Positions 33,845-42,059 of a stretch of 64,000 nt of DNA are shown here, one piece after another. How positions within the stretch are numbered: position 1 is the stretch's first letter; each line of letters opens with the position of its first letter. The stretch comes from VGRW01 sp031396695 (GTDB lineage: Bacteria > Myxococcota_A > UBA9160 > SZUA-336): the NCBI GenBank assembly GCA_031396695.1, contig JANNLG010000202.1, positions 8,275 through 72,274 of the forward strand, written 5' to 3'. The notes beneath the pieces are model-generated. The model was given only the letters and a program-made list of their open reading frames with translations. It ran no database searches and was not told where the DNA came from. The translations under genes and the position numbers were made by a program.

Positions 33845-36204
33845 TTGCGCGGCACGGGGCAGTCCGCTTCGAGCGGTTCGGTCCCGCCACCCGCGTCGAG
33901 TGGCGCATCGGGCGGCGCGCTCGCTTTCGCGCCGCTGCGCACCACGAAGCTGCCCGGGCCCGCGCCCGCGCGCGCTGCGCAGGAGCTGCGCAGCAGGCCG
34001 GCCGTGTCGGCGTAGTCGCTCGGCAACGCCTCGAGCTGCTCGTTCAGATCGACCACCGGCGACGCGATCTCGACCGTGCCGTCGATGCCCGATTCGGCCG
34101 ATGCGTCGACGCTGCTCGAGAAGTCACTCACCAGCCTGCCCGCGACGATCCTGATGTTCCCGCCGGTGCCGGCTCCCGCGCGCGCGATGATCCGGCTCTG
34201 GTTCATCACCATGTTCTTGGGGTCGACGTCGATGTCGCCGCCACGGCCGCCGCCGACGCTGGTGGTGACGTCGGCGCGATACAGCGAGATCAGCTTGGTC
34301 GCGCGCAGATCGATCTCGCCGCCGTCCGAGAGCGCCGACTCGGTCGTGATCGCGGCGTTCGAGAGCGTGAGCTGGCGGCCGGCGTCGATCTCGATCCGAC
34401 CCGCGTCGCCCGCGCCGAGCGCGCGCGCGCTGATCAGGCTGCCGCCGTAGAGCGACACGCTGCCCGTCGACTCGATCACGATGCTACCGCCGGTGCCGCT
34501 CTTCGCCGATGCGCTGACGATCCCGCCGTCGAGCGTGAGCGTGTCGGTGTAGAGCGCGATGCTGCCGCCGTCGCCCGCGCCCTCGGCTGCCGTGCTGATC
34601 TCGGCGCCGTCGCGCAGCGTGAGCCGCGGCGTGCGCACGGTGACGTCGCCCGCGCGCGCCGTGCTCTCCGGCAAGCTGTCGGTCGCGCCCTGCGCGATCG
34701 CCGTGATGCCGGAGAAGTCCAGCGCGCTCGTGCGTCCGGAGAGCAGCACGGACTTCGAGGCGTCGATCTCGATCGTGCCGCCCGCCGCGGGCGGGTCCGA
34801 GAAGCTGCGCGTGGAGGAGTCGATCCTCGCACCGCCACCGAGCGAGAGCGTTGCGATGTCGACGTCGATTCGACCGCCCACGCCGGAGCCGCGCGTCTCG
34901 GTCACGACCACGCCGCCGCGCTCGAGCTCGAGGCTTTCCGCCGCGATCGCGATGCCCCCGCCGGCGCCCGCGACCTTCGTGCTGGAGAAGATCCCGGACG
35001 GCGCGCCGGCAGGGTCCCGGCCCGCGATCCGCACCGTGCCAGAGACGTCGACGTCGACGTTGCCGGCATCCCCGAGCAGCAAGCTCGTGGTCGAGATGCG
35101 CGCGCCGTCGAGCAGCGCGACGTTGCGCGCGCGGATCGTCACGTCGCCGCCGTCGCCGTCGAGCGCGACATCGCCGCCCAGTCCCGCGACGCCCGAGCCG
35201 GCCGTGAGCCCGGTCAGCTGCGTGCTCGTTCCGCGCAGCTCGAGATCACCGGACAGCTCGATGGACATGTCGCCGCCGCGCCCCGAGCCGCCCGTAAGGC
35301 TGCGCAGCTCCGCATCCTCGACGGTGAGCGAGCCGGCGAAGACGGCGATGTCGCCCGCGCCGGGATACTGCGGGAAGCCCTCGGGCGACACCCCGCTCGA
35401 CGAGACGATCGCGCTGCGGTCGACCCGCACGGAGCGCCCGACCCACGGGCCCGAAATCTGGAGCCGATCGACACCGCCGGAGTACAAGCCGACCTCGACC
35501 GGGGCCGAGCCGTCGCTCGCGACGGCCACCAGATCGACCCGGCCGTTGGGCGCGCGCAGGGTGCCCGTCTCGCCGTTCTCGCCGGCGTGAATCGAGATGT
35601 CGCCCCCGACCAGCGAAAAGCGCTCGAACGGCCGCGACGTCAGCGCGCGGCCGGTCACGTCGACGTCGATGCCGCCGGTCTCGCCACCGAGAAAGCCGAA
35701 CGCCTCGGGAGCCGCAACGCTCAAGCCGCCCGCGTCCGGGTCCGCCGAGGAGTAGATCGAGCCGTCGGCCAGGCGCACGAAGCTGCCGCTCGAGACGTGA
35801 AACGCGCCGCGCAGCGCGAGCTGCGCGCCCGCACCGAACACTACACCGTTGGGGTTCACCAGCCAGAGATCCGCGCCGGTGATCGTCGAGCCGAGCGTCC
35901 CGTCGATGCGCGACTCGTTCGCGCCCGTCACCCGGGCCAGCACGTTCTGCACCTCGGGCGGGCCAGTGAACGCCGCGATGCGCTCGGGCTCGATCGAGAA
36001 TTCCGCGAAGCTGAAGAAGAGGTTGGGACCCCGAAGTGCGCCATGTTCGGGCGCGATCAGGTAGTCGACCGCGGTCGAGCCGATGACCCCGCCGCCGACC
36101 GGCCCAGCCGGAACCAGGCTACCGTCGGTCGTGACCTCTGACGCCGCGGGGCCCGCCAAGGCCCCGACCAGGGCGAGCGCGACCACGCTTCCCGGCCTTT
36201 TCAC
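33841..36204 (-). CDS. Two-partner-secretion exoprotein (TpsA, filamentous-haemagglutinin type)
   Basis: A 787-residue secreted beta-helix protein. The signal peptide MKRPGSVVALALVGALAGPAA is followed by the TPS domain: LFFSFAEFSI, VLARVTGANESRIDGTLGS, LWLVNPNGVVFGAGAQL with the NPNG motif, and GSFVRLADG. Some 20 glycine-rich parallel beta-helix turns fill ~250-700. The C-terminus has a SSCAARAGAGPGSFVVRSG block with a second cysteine near the end, as in many haemagglutinin-like TpsA proteins of cyanobacteria and deltaproteobacteria. No TpsB (FhaC/POTRA-barrel) gene is within the window. GTG start with TAGAAT exactly 6 nt before it. Confidence 0.85.
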   Translation of the reverse strand: MKRPGSVVALALVGALAGPAASEVTTDGSLVPAGPVGGGVIGSTAVDYLIAPEHGALRGPNLFFSFAEFSIEPERIAAFTGPPEVQNVLARVTGANESRIDGTLGSTITGADLWLVNPNGVVFGAGAQLALRGAFHVSSGSFVRLADGSIYSSADPDAGGLSVAAPEAFGFLGGETGGIDVDVTGRALTSRPFERFSLVGGDISIHAGENGETGTLRAPNGRVDLVAVASDGSAPVEVGLYSGGVDRLQISGPWVGRSVRVDRSAIVSSSGVSPEGFPQYPGAGDIAVFAGSLTVEDAELRSLTGGSGRGGDMSIELSGDLELRGTSTQLTGLTAGSGVAGLGGDVALDGDGGDVTIRARNVALLDGARISTTSLLLGDAGNVDVDVSGTVRIAGRDPAGAPSGIFSSTKVAGAGGGIAIAAESLELERGGVVVTETRGSGVGGRIDVDIATLSLGGGARIDSSTRSFSDPPAAGGTIEIDASKSVLLSGRTSALDFSGITAIAQGATDSLPESTARAGDVTVRTPRLTLRDGAEISTAAEGAGDGGSIALYTDTLTLDGGIVSASAKSGTGGSIVIESTGSVSLYGGSLISARALGAGDAGRIEIDAGRQLTLSNAAITTESALSDGGEIDLRATKLISLYRADVTTSVGGGRGGDIDVDPKNMVMNQSRIIARAGAGTGGNIRIVAGRLVSDFSSSVDASAESGIDGTVEIASPVVDLNEQLEALPSDYADTAGLLRSSCAARAGAGPGSFVVRSGAKASAPPDAPLDAGGGTEPLEADCPVPRN

Positions 36205-36210
36205 CCGTGC

Positions 36211-36216
36211 ATTCTA
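36211..36216 (-). promoter_or_regulatory. -10 hexamer TAGAAT of a predicted leaderless promoter
   Basis: TAGAAT ends 6 nt before the GTG start of the TpsA gene. It overlaps TATGCT on the plus strand (36215-36220), giving abutting divergent -10 elements. Confidence 0.45.
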
Positions 36217-36263
36217 TGCTCGGGACAGTGCAAAATCCCACAGCCGCTCGTCTGGCGAGGACT

Positions 36264-36269
36264 GAGAAT
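36264..36269 (+). promoter_or_regulatory. -10-like GAGAAT before the secreted TSP3 protein
   Basis: GAGAAT ends 6 nt before ATG 36276, with the same hexamer and spacing as at the acyl-CoA ligase (10794-10799, minus). TATGCT at 36215-36220 is an alternative for a leadered transcript. Confidence 0.35.
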
Positions 36270-36275
36270 CGAGCC

Positions 36276-38543
36276 ATGACCAACGCGATCCGGCTCACCG
36301 CTGTGACAATCCTGGTGCTGTCCCTGGCGTCGCCCGCCTCGGCCGTGGTGCCGACCTACACGTTCGTGCGGATCTGGGACTACAACGGCGCCACGTTCAC
36401 GGGGCTGTCTTTCCCGGACACGACCGAGATCGTGCTGGCCGAGAACGGCGACATCGCCGTATCGGAAGGAGAGTGGGGCAGCGACTCGCTCTACACGGTG
36501 AAGCGTGGAGTCAAGCGCGTCATCGCGAGTTCCGGCACCGGCGTGGGGCAGATCGCGGAGTTCCGGCCGCGCGAGTTCAACGACGACGGCACGGTCCTGT
36601 CCTGGGTCCAGTTCGACTTCGAGGATCCGCGCTTTTCCGGGATACTGCTCTCGAACAAGGCGCTGATCGCGTCATGGCCGAGCACGGCGTCTGGCTTCCT
36701 GGTCGACGACCCGGTGATGAACGCCTCCGGCACCGTGCTCTACGTGGAGAACGACGGCGCGAACCAGAACCTGAAGCGCTGGCAGAACGGTGTCAGCACG
36801 ACGATCGCGACGTGCGACACGCTGTTGCATCCGAAGATCAACGACAGCGGGACGATCGCGTTCGAGTGCTCGATCTCCTTCTCCGACAGCGTGATCCACC
36901 GTGGAACCGCGGCTCCGTTCCCGGTGTTCGTCAACGCGTCGAGCTTTGCGCCGGCGAATCCGGGCACCAACCAGCCGTTCGGAATCACGCCGGCCGGCGA
37001 CGTCGGCTTCCAGCATTTCGGCGGCAGTCCGACCGGCACGTTCGTGAAGGGCGCCAGTGCGCCGGTATCCGCCGGCGACCTGCTGTGCGACGTGCGCGCC
37101 TTCACCGCGCAGGGCCTGTTCTTGTGCGACCAGTTCACCTCCATCCGCGTGCGCTCGATCGCCGCGAATCCCATCTCGTCGCACACCTTGATCTCGAACG
37201 GCTCCGCGCTCGCCGGCTCGACGGTGTACGTACTCGGCTTCGGCGAGCCCGACATGAACGACCGGGGTCAGATCGCGTTCGCCGCGAGGCTGGATGACAC
37301 CACAGCCGGTATCTTTCTCGCGACGCCGACCAGCTGCGATTCCGACACCGACGGCTGGTGCAACGAGCAGGACAACTGCCCTGCTCTCGCGAACACCGAC
37401 CAGCGCGACACCGACGAGGACGGGGTCGGCGACCGCTGCGACAACTGCGCGTACCACGCGAACGCGGACCAGCTCGACTCGAACAGCGATGGCCGCGGCA
37501 ACGTGTGCGGTCCCTGCGGGCCCGGGCCGAACGCGCCGATCTGCGGCACTCACGCCGCCGGCGCCGGCACGAACACGTTCACCGTCTCGAACATTCCCCT
37601 CGCCGCGTTCCCGAGCCGCCCGCTGCTCTACGCGCAGGCCTATTCGAACACGCCCGGGCTCACGGTCAGCGCTTCGATCGACGCGAACGAGTGTACGGGT
37701 GGGATCAAGCACCCGTTCGAATTCGGCTTCAACGACGTGAACGACGGGCTCGGCTTCCTCGCCGCGCGCGTGTTCGACGTGTACATCGAGCAGGCCGACC
37801 GCGCGGGCGCGATCTGCCCGGTGCATTTCGAGAGCTCTGGCGTTGCCGGTACGTACTCGTACCGGATCGAGGCGGCGACCGAGCCGCCCGTCGGCGGGCA
37901 GACCTCGTACCAGAGCGTAGGTACGCCGGTGGGCGGAACCGCATCGACTCCCGATGCGATCCCCTTCATCGAGGAGTCGCGGAACTACCGCTTCCTGTAT
38001 GCGGGCACGGGGGGCACGAACTTCGGCACCTGCCAGTTCAACCCCAACCCGCCGACCACGGATTTCCCCGGGGTCACCTACACCGCCGCCCCAGGTCCCG
38101 GCTGGGACTGCTGCACGTTCCAGTTCGACGGCGTGGACAACGTGCCTTCGTCGCCCGGACAGCTCGTCTTCAACCTGAACGGCTCACCTCCGGTGCCCGA
38201 CCCCGACGGCGACGGCTTCCTCTCGCCGTGCGACTCGTGCGACTACAAGGCGAACGCCGATCAGGCGGATGGCGGGCGCGTGAACAGCACGACGCCGGAC
38301 GGGATCGGTGACGCTTGTCAGTGCGGGCGGCTCAACGCCGGTGGCGTGATCGACGCCGCCGACGTCACCGCGCTGCGCCAGCACCTCGCGCAGAGCAGCG
38401 TGCTCCCGGCCGCGCAGCTGGCCTTCTGCAGCGTGATCGGCGGACCGACCGAGTGCACGATCCGGACGCTGACGGTGCTGCGGCGCGCGGTCGGCGGGCT
38501 GTCGCCCGCGCTGCAACAGACCTGCACGGCGGCGCTACCGTAG
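36276..38543 (+). CDS. Secreted DUF7453-like / thrombospondin-type-3 protein with dockerin-like C-terminus
   Basis: A 755-residue exported protein. Residues 1-24 (NAIRLTAVTILVLSLASPASA) are a signal peptide, which decides the ATG at 36276. Residues ~30-350 hold beta-propeller-like repeats with the phrases NDDGTVLSW, NASGTVLYVEN, NDSGTIAFE and MNDRGQIAFAAR, as in choice-of-anchor/DUF7453 proteins. TSP3 calcium-binding repeats with cysteines follow at ~352-408 (DSDTDGWCNEQDNCP), a beta-sandwich at ~410-637, a second TSP3 run, and a C-terminal dockerin-like module (~678-755) shared with the protein at 28128-30893. Probably displayed on or released from the cell surface. Confidence 0.75.
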   Translation: MTNAIRLTAVTILVLSLASPASAVVPTYTFVRIWDYNGATFTGLSFPDTTEIVLAENGDIAVSEGEWGSDSLYTVKRGVKRVIASSGTGVGQIAEFRPREFNDDGTVLSWVQFDFEDPRFSGILLSNKALIASWPSTASGFLVDDPVMNASGTVLYVENDGANQNLKRWQNGVSTTIATCDTLLHPKINDSGTIAFECSISFSDSVIHRGTAAPFPVFVNASSFAPANPGTNQPFGITPAGDVGFQHFGGSPTGTFVKGASAPVSAGDLLCDVRAFTAQGLFLCDQFTSIRVRSIAANPISSHTLISNGSALAGSTVYVLGFGEPDMNDRGQIAFAARLDDTTAGIFLATPTSCDSDTDGWCNEQDNCPALANTDQRDTDEDGVGDRCDNCAYHANADQLDSNSDGRGNVCGPCGPGPNAPICGTHAAGAGTNTFTVSNIPLAAFPSRPLLYAQAYSNTPGLTVSASIDANECTGGIKHPFEFGFNDVNDGLGFLAARVFDVYIEQADRAGAICPVHFESSGVAGTYSYRIEAATEPPVGGQTSYQSVGTPVGGTASTPDAIPFIEESRNYRFLYAGTGGTNFGTCQFNPNPPTTDFPGVTYTAAPGPGWDCCTFQFDGVDNVPSSPGQLVFNLNGSPPVPDPDGDGFLSPCDSCDYKANADQADGGRVNSTTPDGIGDACQCGRLNAGGVIDAADVTALRQHLAQSSVLPAAQLAFCSVIGGPTECTIRTLTVLRRAVGGLSPALQQTCTAALP

Positions 38544-39554
38544 CCCCAGCGACGGCGCGTCCGGGCGCGCGTACTTCGCGACGAAGCGGAAGATCTCTTC
38601 CGCGACTTCGAGCACCTCGGTGTTCGGGCCCACGATCCGCTCGGGCAGGATCGAGCCGCCACCGGGCCAGCCGTGGCCCGCGCCGGTGAGCTTCCAATGC
38701 GCGACATCGAAGCCGGACTCGCACGGCGCCCAGTCGATCAACACCGCGGTGTGTCGGTCGACGCTTCGCGAATCGGTCTCGCGGGCCGGGCCGGTGCAGC
38801 CGTCGCGCGTGCGCCAGCGCGCGAGCCCGGCTTCGACCGCGCGGTGCTCGATGCGCGTGCCGCTCCACGGATTCGCCGGCCCGAGCCCGCCCGCGTAGAG
38901 CGCGCGCGGATCGTCGACGCTGTGCACGTGCAGGACGGACACGGGCGCGGCCGGCGCGAAGCTCGTGGTCATGTCGGCGCCCGCGACCGGCACGATCGCC
39001 GCGATCCGCGTCGCCGCTTCGGCCGCCAGCCGGTACGACATCATCCCGCCGTTCGAATGGCCGGTCGCGTACACGCGCGTGCGGTCGAGCGGCAGGTCGC
39101 GCGCCAGGTCGGCCAGGATCGCGAGCGCGAAGCCCACGTCGTCGACGTCGTGCTGCTGCGCGTACGCGCAGCACTCGCCCGCATTCCAGGTCAGGAGTCG
39201 CTTCTCGAAGCGCCCGGAGCCGTTCGGGTACACCACCGCGAAGCCGCGCGCGTCGGCGGGCGCGTCGAGGCCGGCGTACCTTTGGAAGCCGGGTGCGTTG
39301 CCGCCGCCGCCGTGGAACGCGAACAGGAGCGGAAGCGGTGCGCGCGTCGCGAAGTCGGGCGGCAAGTGCACGATGAAGCTGCGCTCGCCTTCGGGTCGCG
39401 CGAGCTCGAGCTCGTAGTCGCCAGCGGACGGGAAACGCGTCGCGCGCTCGCGTGACGACGGCGCGCAGGCGACCGCGATCGAAGCGAATGCGATCGCTGC
39501 GAGTACGAGCGAGCGAGCGCTCTGACGTCGGTTCGCCGTCTCGCCCCTCCCCAC
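38535..39554 (-). CDS. Secreted polyhydroxybutyrate-depolymerase/LpqC-type esterase
   Basis: A 339-residue alpha/beta hydrolase of the LpqC/esterase-PHB family. It shows a FAFHGGGGNA oxyanion region, the ATGHSNGGMMSYRLA nucleophile elbow (S167), and GAGHGWPGG with the catalytic histidine. An N-terminal hydrophobic segment ends in ASIAVAC, so it is exported, perhaps as a lipoprotein. The start is uncertain: no ATG exists before the signal, and GTG 39554 is the best choice, with TATACT 10 nt upstream. It overlaps the 3' end of the convergent TSP3-protein gene by 9 bp. Related enzymes act on polyester or feruloyl esters. Confidence 0.78.
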   Translation of the reverse strand: MGRGETANRRQSARSLVLAAIAFASIAVACAPSSRERATRFPSAGDYELELARPEGERSFIVHLPPDFATRAPLPLLFAFHGGGGNAPGFQRYAGLDAPADARGFAVVYPNGSGRFEKRLLTWNAGECCAYAQQHDVDDVGFALAILADLARDLPLDRTRVYATGHSNGGMMSYRLAAEAATRIAAIVPVAGADMTTSFAPAAPVSVLHVHSVDDPRALYAGGLGPANPWSGTRIEHRAVEAGLARWRTRDGCTGPARETDSRSVDRHTAVLIDWAPCESGFDVAHWKLTGAGHGWPGGGSILPERIVGPNTEVLEVAEEIFRFVAKYARPDAPSLGLR

Positions 39555-39564
39555 TCGTCGCGCG

Positions 39565-39574
39565 AGTATAAGCT
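39565..39574. promoter_or_regulatory. Overlapping divergent -10 elements
   Basis: TATACT on the minus strand (39565-39570) faces TAAGCT on the plus strand (39569-39574). The latter ends 7 nt before the ATG of the YbaY-like lipoprotein; the former is 10 nt before the esterase GTG. The two would compete for polymerase. Confidence 0.4.
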
Positions 39575-39581
39575 GTGCGCG

Positions 39582-40265
39582 ATGAAGGCCGTCGCCGCGC
39601 TGGTCGTGCTCGCGCTGATCGCGCTGCCGTCGTGCCGGCGCGTCGATCGCGGCGCGACCGCGCGCGCGAAGGCCGAGATCTCCGGCGCCTGGGTGCGCGA
39701 GCGCGGCGACGGCGGGCCGGGCGTCGAGGGCTTCGACCTGCGCGCAGACGGCGGCGTCGGGTTGCTCGGCATCCACTCATTGAACGGCATCGCCTGGAAC
39801 GTGACGCGCGACGAGCTCGTGATCTCGACCAACACCGATCTCGACGCGCAGCCGAACCCGAGCCGGCTGCGGATCGCGTCGCACGACGAGGACACGCTCA
39901 CGCTGCGCGGCGATCCGCCGGACCCTCTTGCGGGCAGCTATCGGCGCAGCCCGGTCGAGCACGTGAGCGGCGTCGTGACCTACCTCGAGCGAGTGGCGCT
40001 GCCGCCGGGCGCGCGCGTCGAGGTGCGGCTCCGGCGCGGCGAGCGCCTGCTCGCACGCACGCTCGTCACGCCGCGAGGGTCGGTGCCGATTCCGTTCGCG
40101 CTTTCCCTCTTGCCCGAGCCCGACGAGAACGCGAATGGCGTCACGCTCGAAGCCGCCATCGTGTCGAGCGCGGGACCGCTGTTCGCGAGCGAGGCTTCGG
40201 TTCCCGTGAAAGCCGGCGCGACCGGCGTCGAGCTGCTCGTGCGCCGGATGCCCGAGCCGCGGTGA
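39582..40265 (+). CDS. Lipoprotein with lipocalin-like and YbaY-like domains
   Basis: A 227-residue lipoprotein: signal peptide with lipobox LPSC (C18), then a short META/lipocalin-like region (ISGAWVRERG ... LLGIHSLNGIAWNV) and a C-terminal YbaY-like beta-domain (~125-222: SGVVTYLERVALPPGARVEVRL, VPIPFALSL, VTLEAAIVSSAGPLFAS). Both domains are known in envelope-stress or surface lipoproteins of unknown role. It is separated from ridA by 12 nt, but ridA has its own -10 hexamer. Confidence 0.7.
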   Translation: MKAVAALVVLALIALPSCRRVDRGATARAKAEISGAWVRERGDGGPGVEGFDLRADGGVGLLGIHSLNGIAWNVTRDELVISTNTDLDAQPNPSRLRIASHDEDTLTLRGDPPDPLAGSYRRSPVEHVSGVVTYLERVALPPGARVEVRLRRGERLLARTLVTPRGSVPIPFALSLLPEPDENANGVTLEAAIVSSAGPLFASEASVPVKAGATGVELLVRRMPEPR

Positions 40266-40271
40266 TATGCT
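40266..40271 (+). promoter_or_regulatory. -10 hexamer TATGCT of a predicted leaderless promoter
   Basis: TATGCT ends 6 nt before the ridA ATG, starting 1 nt after the upstream stop codon. Confidence 0.45.
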
Positions 40272-40277
40272 CGACGC

Positions 40278-40667
40278 ATGAGCAAACGCCGCACGATCAT
40301 CCCCAAGGGCTTCGAGTTCTACTACGAGCAATTCCACTTCGCGCCGGCCGTGCGCGACGGCAAGACGCTGTACTGCTCGGGTCAGGTCGGCTGGGCCGGC
40401 CCCGGCCACAAGCCGCCGTCGGATCCGAAGGAGCAGTTCAAGCTGGCGTTCGAGAATCTGCGCCAGGTGCTCGCGGCCGCGGGCGCGGACTTCGACGACG
40501 TGGTGGAGATCACCACCTTCCACGTCGGGATGGAGCACCTGAACCTGTTCGGCGCGGTGAAGGGCGACTACCTGAAGGAGCCCTACCCCGCGTGGACGGC
40601 AATCGGGGTGGCGGCGCTCTTCATGCCGGGCGTGCTGGTCGAGATCCGCGCGACGGCGAAGCTCTAG
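40278..40667 (+). CDS. ridA: RidA/YjgF-family imine deaminase
   Basis: A 129-residue RidA-superfamily protein that hydrolyses reactive 2-aminoacrylate-type imines, as a trimer. DGKTLYCSGQVGW, QFKLAFENLRQVLAAAGADFDDVVEITTF and PAWTAIGVAALFMPGVLVEIRATAK are family segments; the arginine in EIRATA near the end is the substrate-carboxylate ligand. The N-terminus (FEFYYEQFHFAPAVR) is slightly longer than in RidA itself, so it may be a Rid subfamily protein. A hairpin follows. Confidence 0.85.
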   Translation: MSKRRTIIPKGFEFYYEQFHFAPAVRDGKTLYCSGQVGWAGPGHKPPSDPKEQFKLAFENLRQVLAAAGADFDDVVEITTFHVGMEHLNLFGAVKGDYLKEPYPAWTAIGVAALFMPGVLVEIRATAKL

Positions 40668-40681
40668 CGAAGTCAGGCCGA

Positions 40682-40725
40682 GCTGCCCGATCCGTGCGCA
40701 GGCGAGTGCCTGCGGGGTCGGCAGC
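40682..40725 (+). terminator. Two-part hairpin after ridA
   Basis: The inner stem CGCAGGC/GCCTGCG with a GAGT tetraloop sits inside an outer stem GCTGCC/GGCAGC. It lies 14 nt after the ridA stop. No T-run. The rest of the 123-base gap to the patatin gene shows no gene. Confidence 0.55.
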
Positions 40726-40790
40726 CGCGCCGCCGCGGTGCGCAGCGCTCCGTCCGAGGGCTGGCATCGCGTTTGCTCGTCGAGGGATCC

Positions 40791-42059
40791 ATGTTGGGAC
40801 TCGTGCTCACGGCCGGCGGCGCGCGCGGCGCCTACCCGGCCGGCGTGCTGAAGCGCGTCGCCGAGATACCCGCGCTGCGCGGCCGGCCGTCGCCTTTCCA
40901 GATCGTGACCGGCGCATCGGCCGGCGCGATCAACGGGGCGATCCTGGCCGCCCGCAGCGAGGACTTCGGAACCGCCGCGAGCGAGGTGGCGCGCGTCTGG
41001 GCTGAGCTGCGCGTGGAGCAGGTGTTTCGCACCGACCTCGCGGCGCTCGCGATCGGCGCGGCCGGGCTCGCGCGCGATTTCGCGCTCGGCGGCCTGCTCG
41101 GCCACACCATCTCGACGGGCCTGCTCGACACGAGCCCGCTCGAGTCGCTGCTCGAAGGGGTGTTCCCGCCGACGGGCATCTACGACTCGATCGTGAACGG
41201 GCGCATCTACGCGGTGGCGATCACCTCGACCAGCTACCACTCCGGACGCTCGTTCATCTTCGTGCAGGGCCGCGCGGGCCACCCGATCTGGACGGGCAGC
41301 CGGCGCGTCGTGCTGCCGGTGACCATCGGGCACCGACACATTCTCGCGTCGGGCGCGATCCCGATCGTGTTCCCGCCCGTGCAGATCGCCTCGCAGGCGG
41401 GCGAGCTGTGGTTCGGCGACGGGGGCATGCGACTGGTGGCGCCGCTCTCCCCCGCCATCCGGTTGGGCGCGTCGCACGTGTTCGCGGTGGGCGTGCGCTC
41501 GTCGCGCGCGGCCGACACGCTGGCGTCCGAGGAATCCGGCAGCGCCGCGAACTCGGGCGCGAGCGGGCCGCGCCTGCCCTGCCCGCCGCTCGCGCAGGTC
41601 TGCGGCGTGTTCCTGAACGCGATCTTCCTCGACCACCTCGACACCGATCTGGATCACCTGCGGCGCATGAACGACCTGACCGGCGCGAACGCTGGCTTGA
41701 ACGGCTACTCGTCGGCGCCGGCTCAGCCGATGCGCCGGATCGTGCCGTTCTCGCTCGGACCGTCCGAAGACCTCGCGCTGGTCGCGCAGCGCTTCGCGCA
41801 CCGCATGCCGCGGCTGCTGCGCTACGTGCTCGACGGCCTCGGCACGCCCGACGCGCAGAGCGCCGACCTGATGAGCTACCTGCTGTTCGACGCCGCCTAC
41901 ACGCGCACGCTGGTCGACATCGGCTACCGCGACGCGGGCGAACGGATCGGCGAGATCGAGGCGTTCTTGTTCGACTCGGGCGCGCTGTACCCGGACACGT
42001 CGAGTATGCCCGCGCCCGGCCAGGGACCCGAGAGCGGCCTCAGTCTGCCTCCACACTGA
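40791..42059 (+). CDS. Patatin-like phospholipase
   Basis: A 422-residue patatin-family serine lipase/acyl hydrolase. The oxyanion loop is AGGARGAYPAGVL (residues 8-20), the nucleophile elbow GASAG with S43, and the catalytic aspartate D210 in GDGGMRL. The C-terminal ~150 residues are family-variable. No signal peptide, so it acts inside the cell or reaches membranes by another route. Start ATG 40791 is favoured over the upstream TTG by GAGGG at a good distance. It converges with and overlaps the secreted papain-like gene by 20 bp. Confidence 0.85.
   Translation: MLGLVLTAGGARGAYPAGVLKRVAEIPALRGRPSPFQIVTGASAGAINGAILAARSEDFGTAASEVARVWAELRVEQVFRTDLAALAIGAAGLARDFALGGLLGHTISTGLLDTSPLESLLEGVFPPTGIYDSIVNGRIYAVAITSTSYHSGRSFIFVQGRAGHPIWTGSRRVVLPVTIGHRHILASGAIPIVFPPVQIASQAGELWFGDGGMRLVAPLSPAIRLGASHVFAVGVRSSRAADTLASEESGSAANSGASGPRLPCPPLAQVCGVFLNAIFLDHLDTDLDHLRRMNDLTGANAGLNGYSSAPAQPMRRIVPFSLGPSEDLALVAQRFAHRMPRLLRYVLDGLGTPDAQSADLMSYLLFDAAYTRTLVDIGYRDAGERIGEIEAFLFDSGALYPDTSSMPAPGQGPESGLSLPPH

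Noticed and set aside
32467..36141. 1224-codon plus-strand open frame over the WS/DGAT and TpsA genes
   Set aside because: It crosses two well-supported genes in shadow frames and is Arg/Ala/Asp-rich nonsense; both real genes keep intact family motifs.
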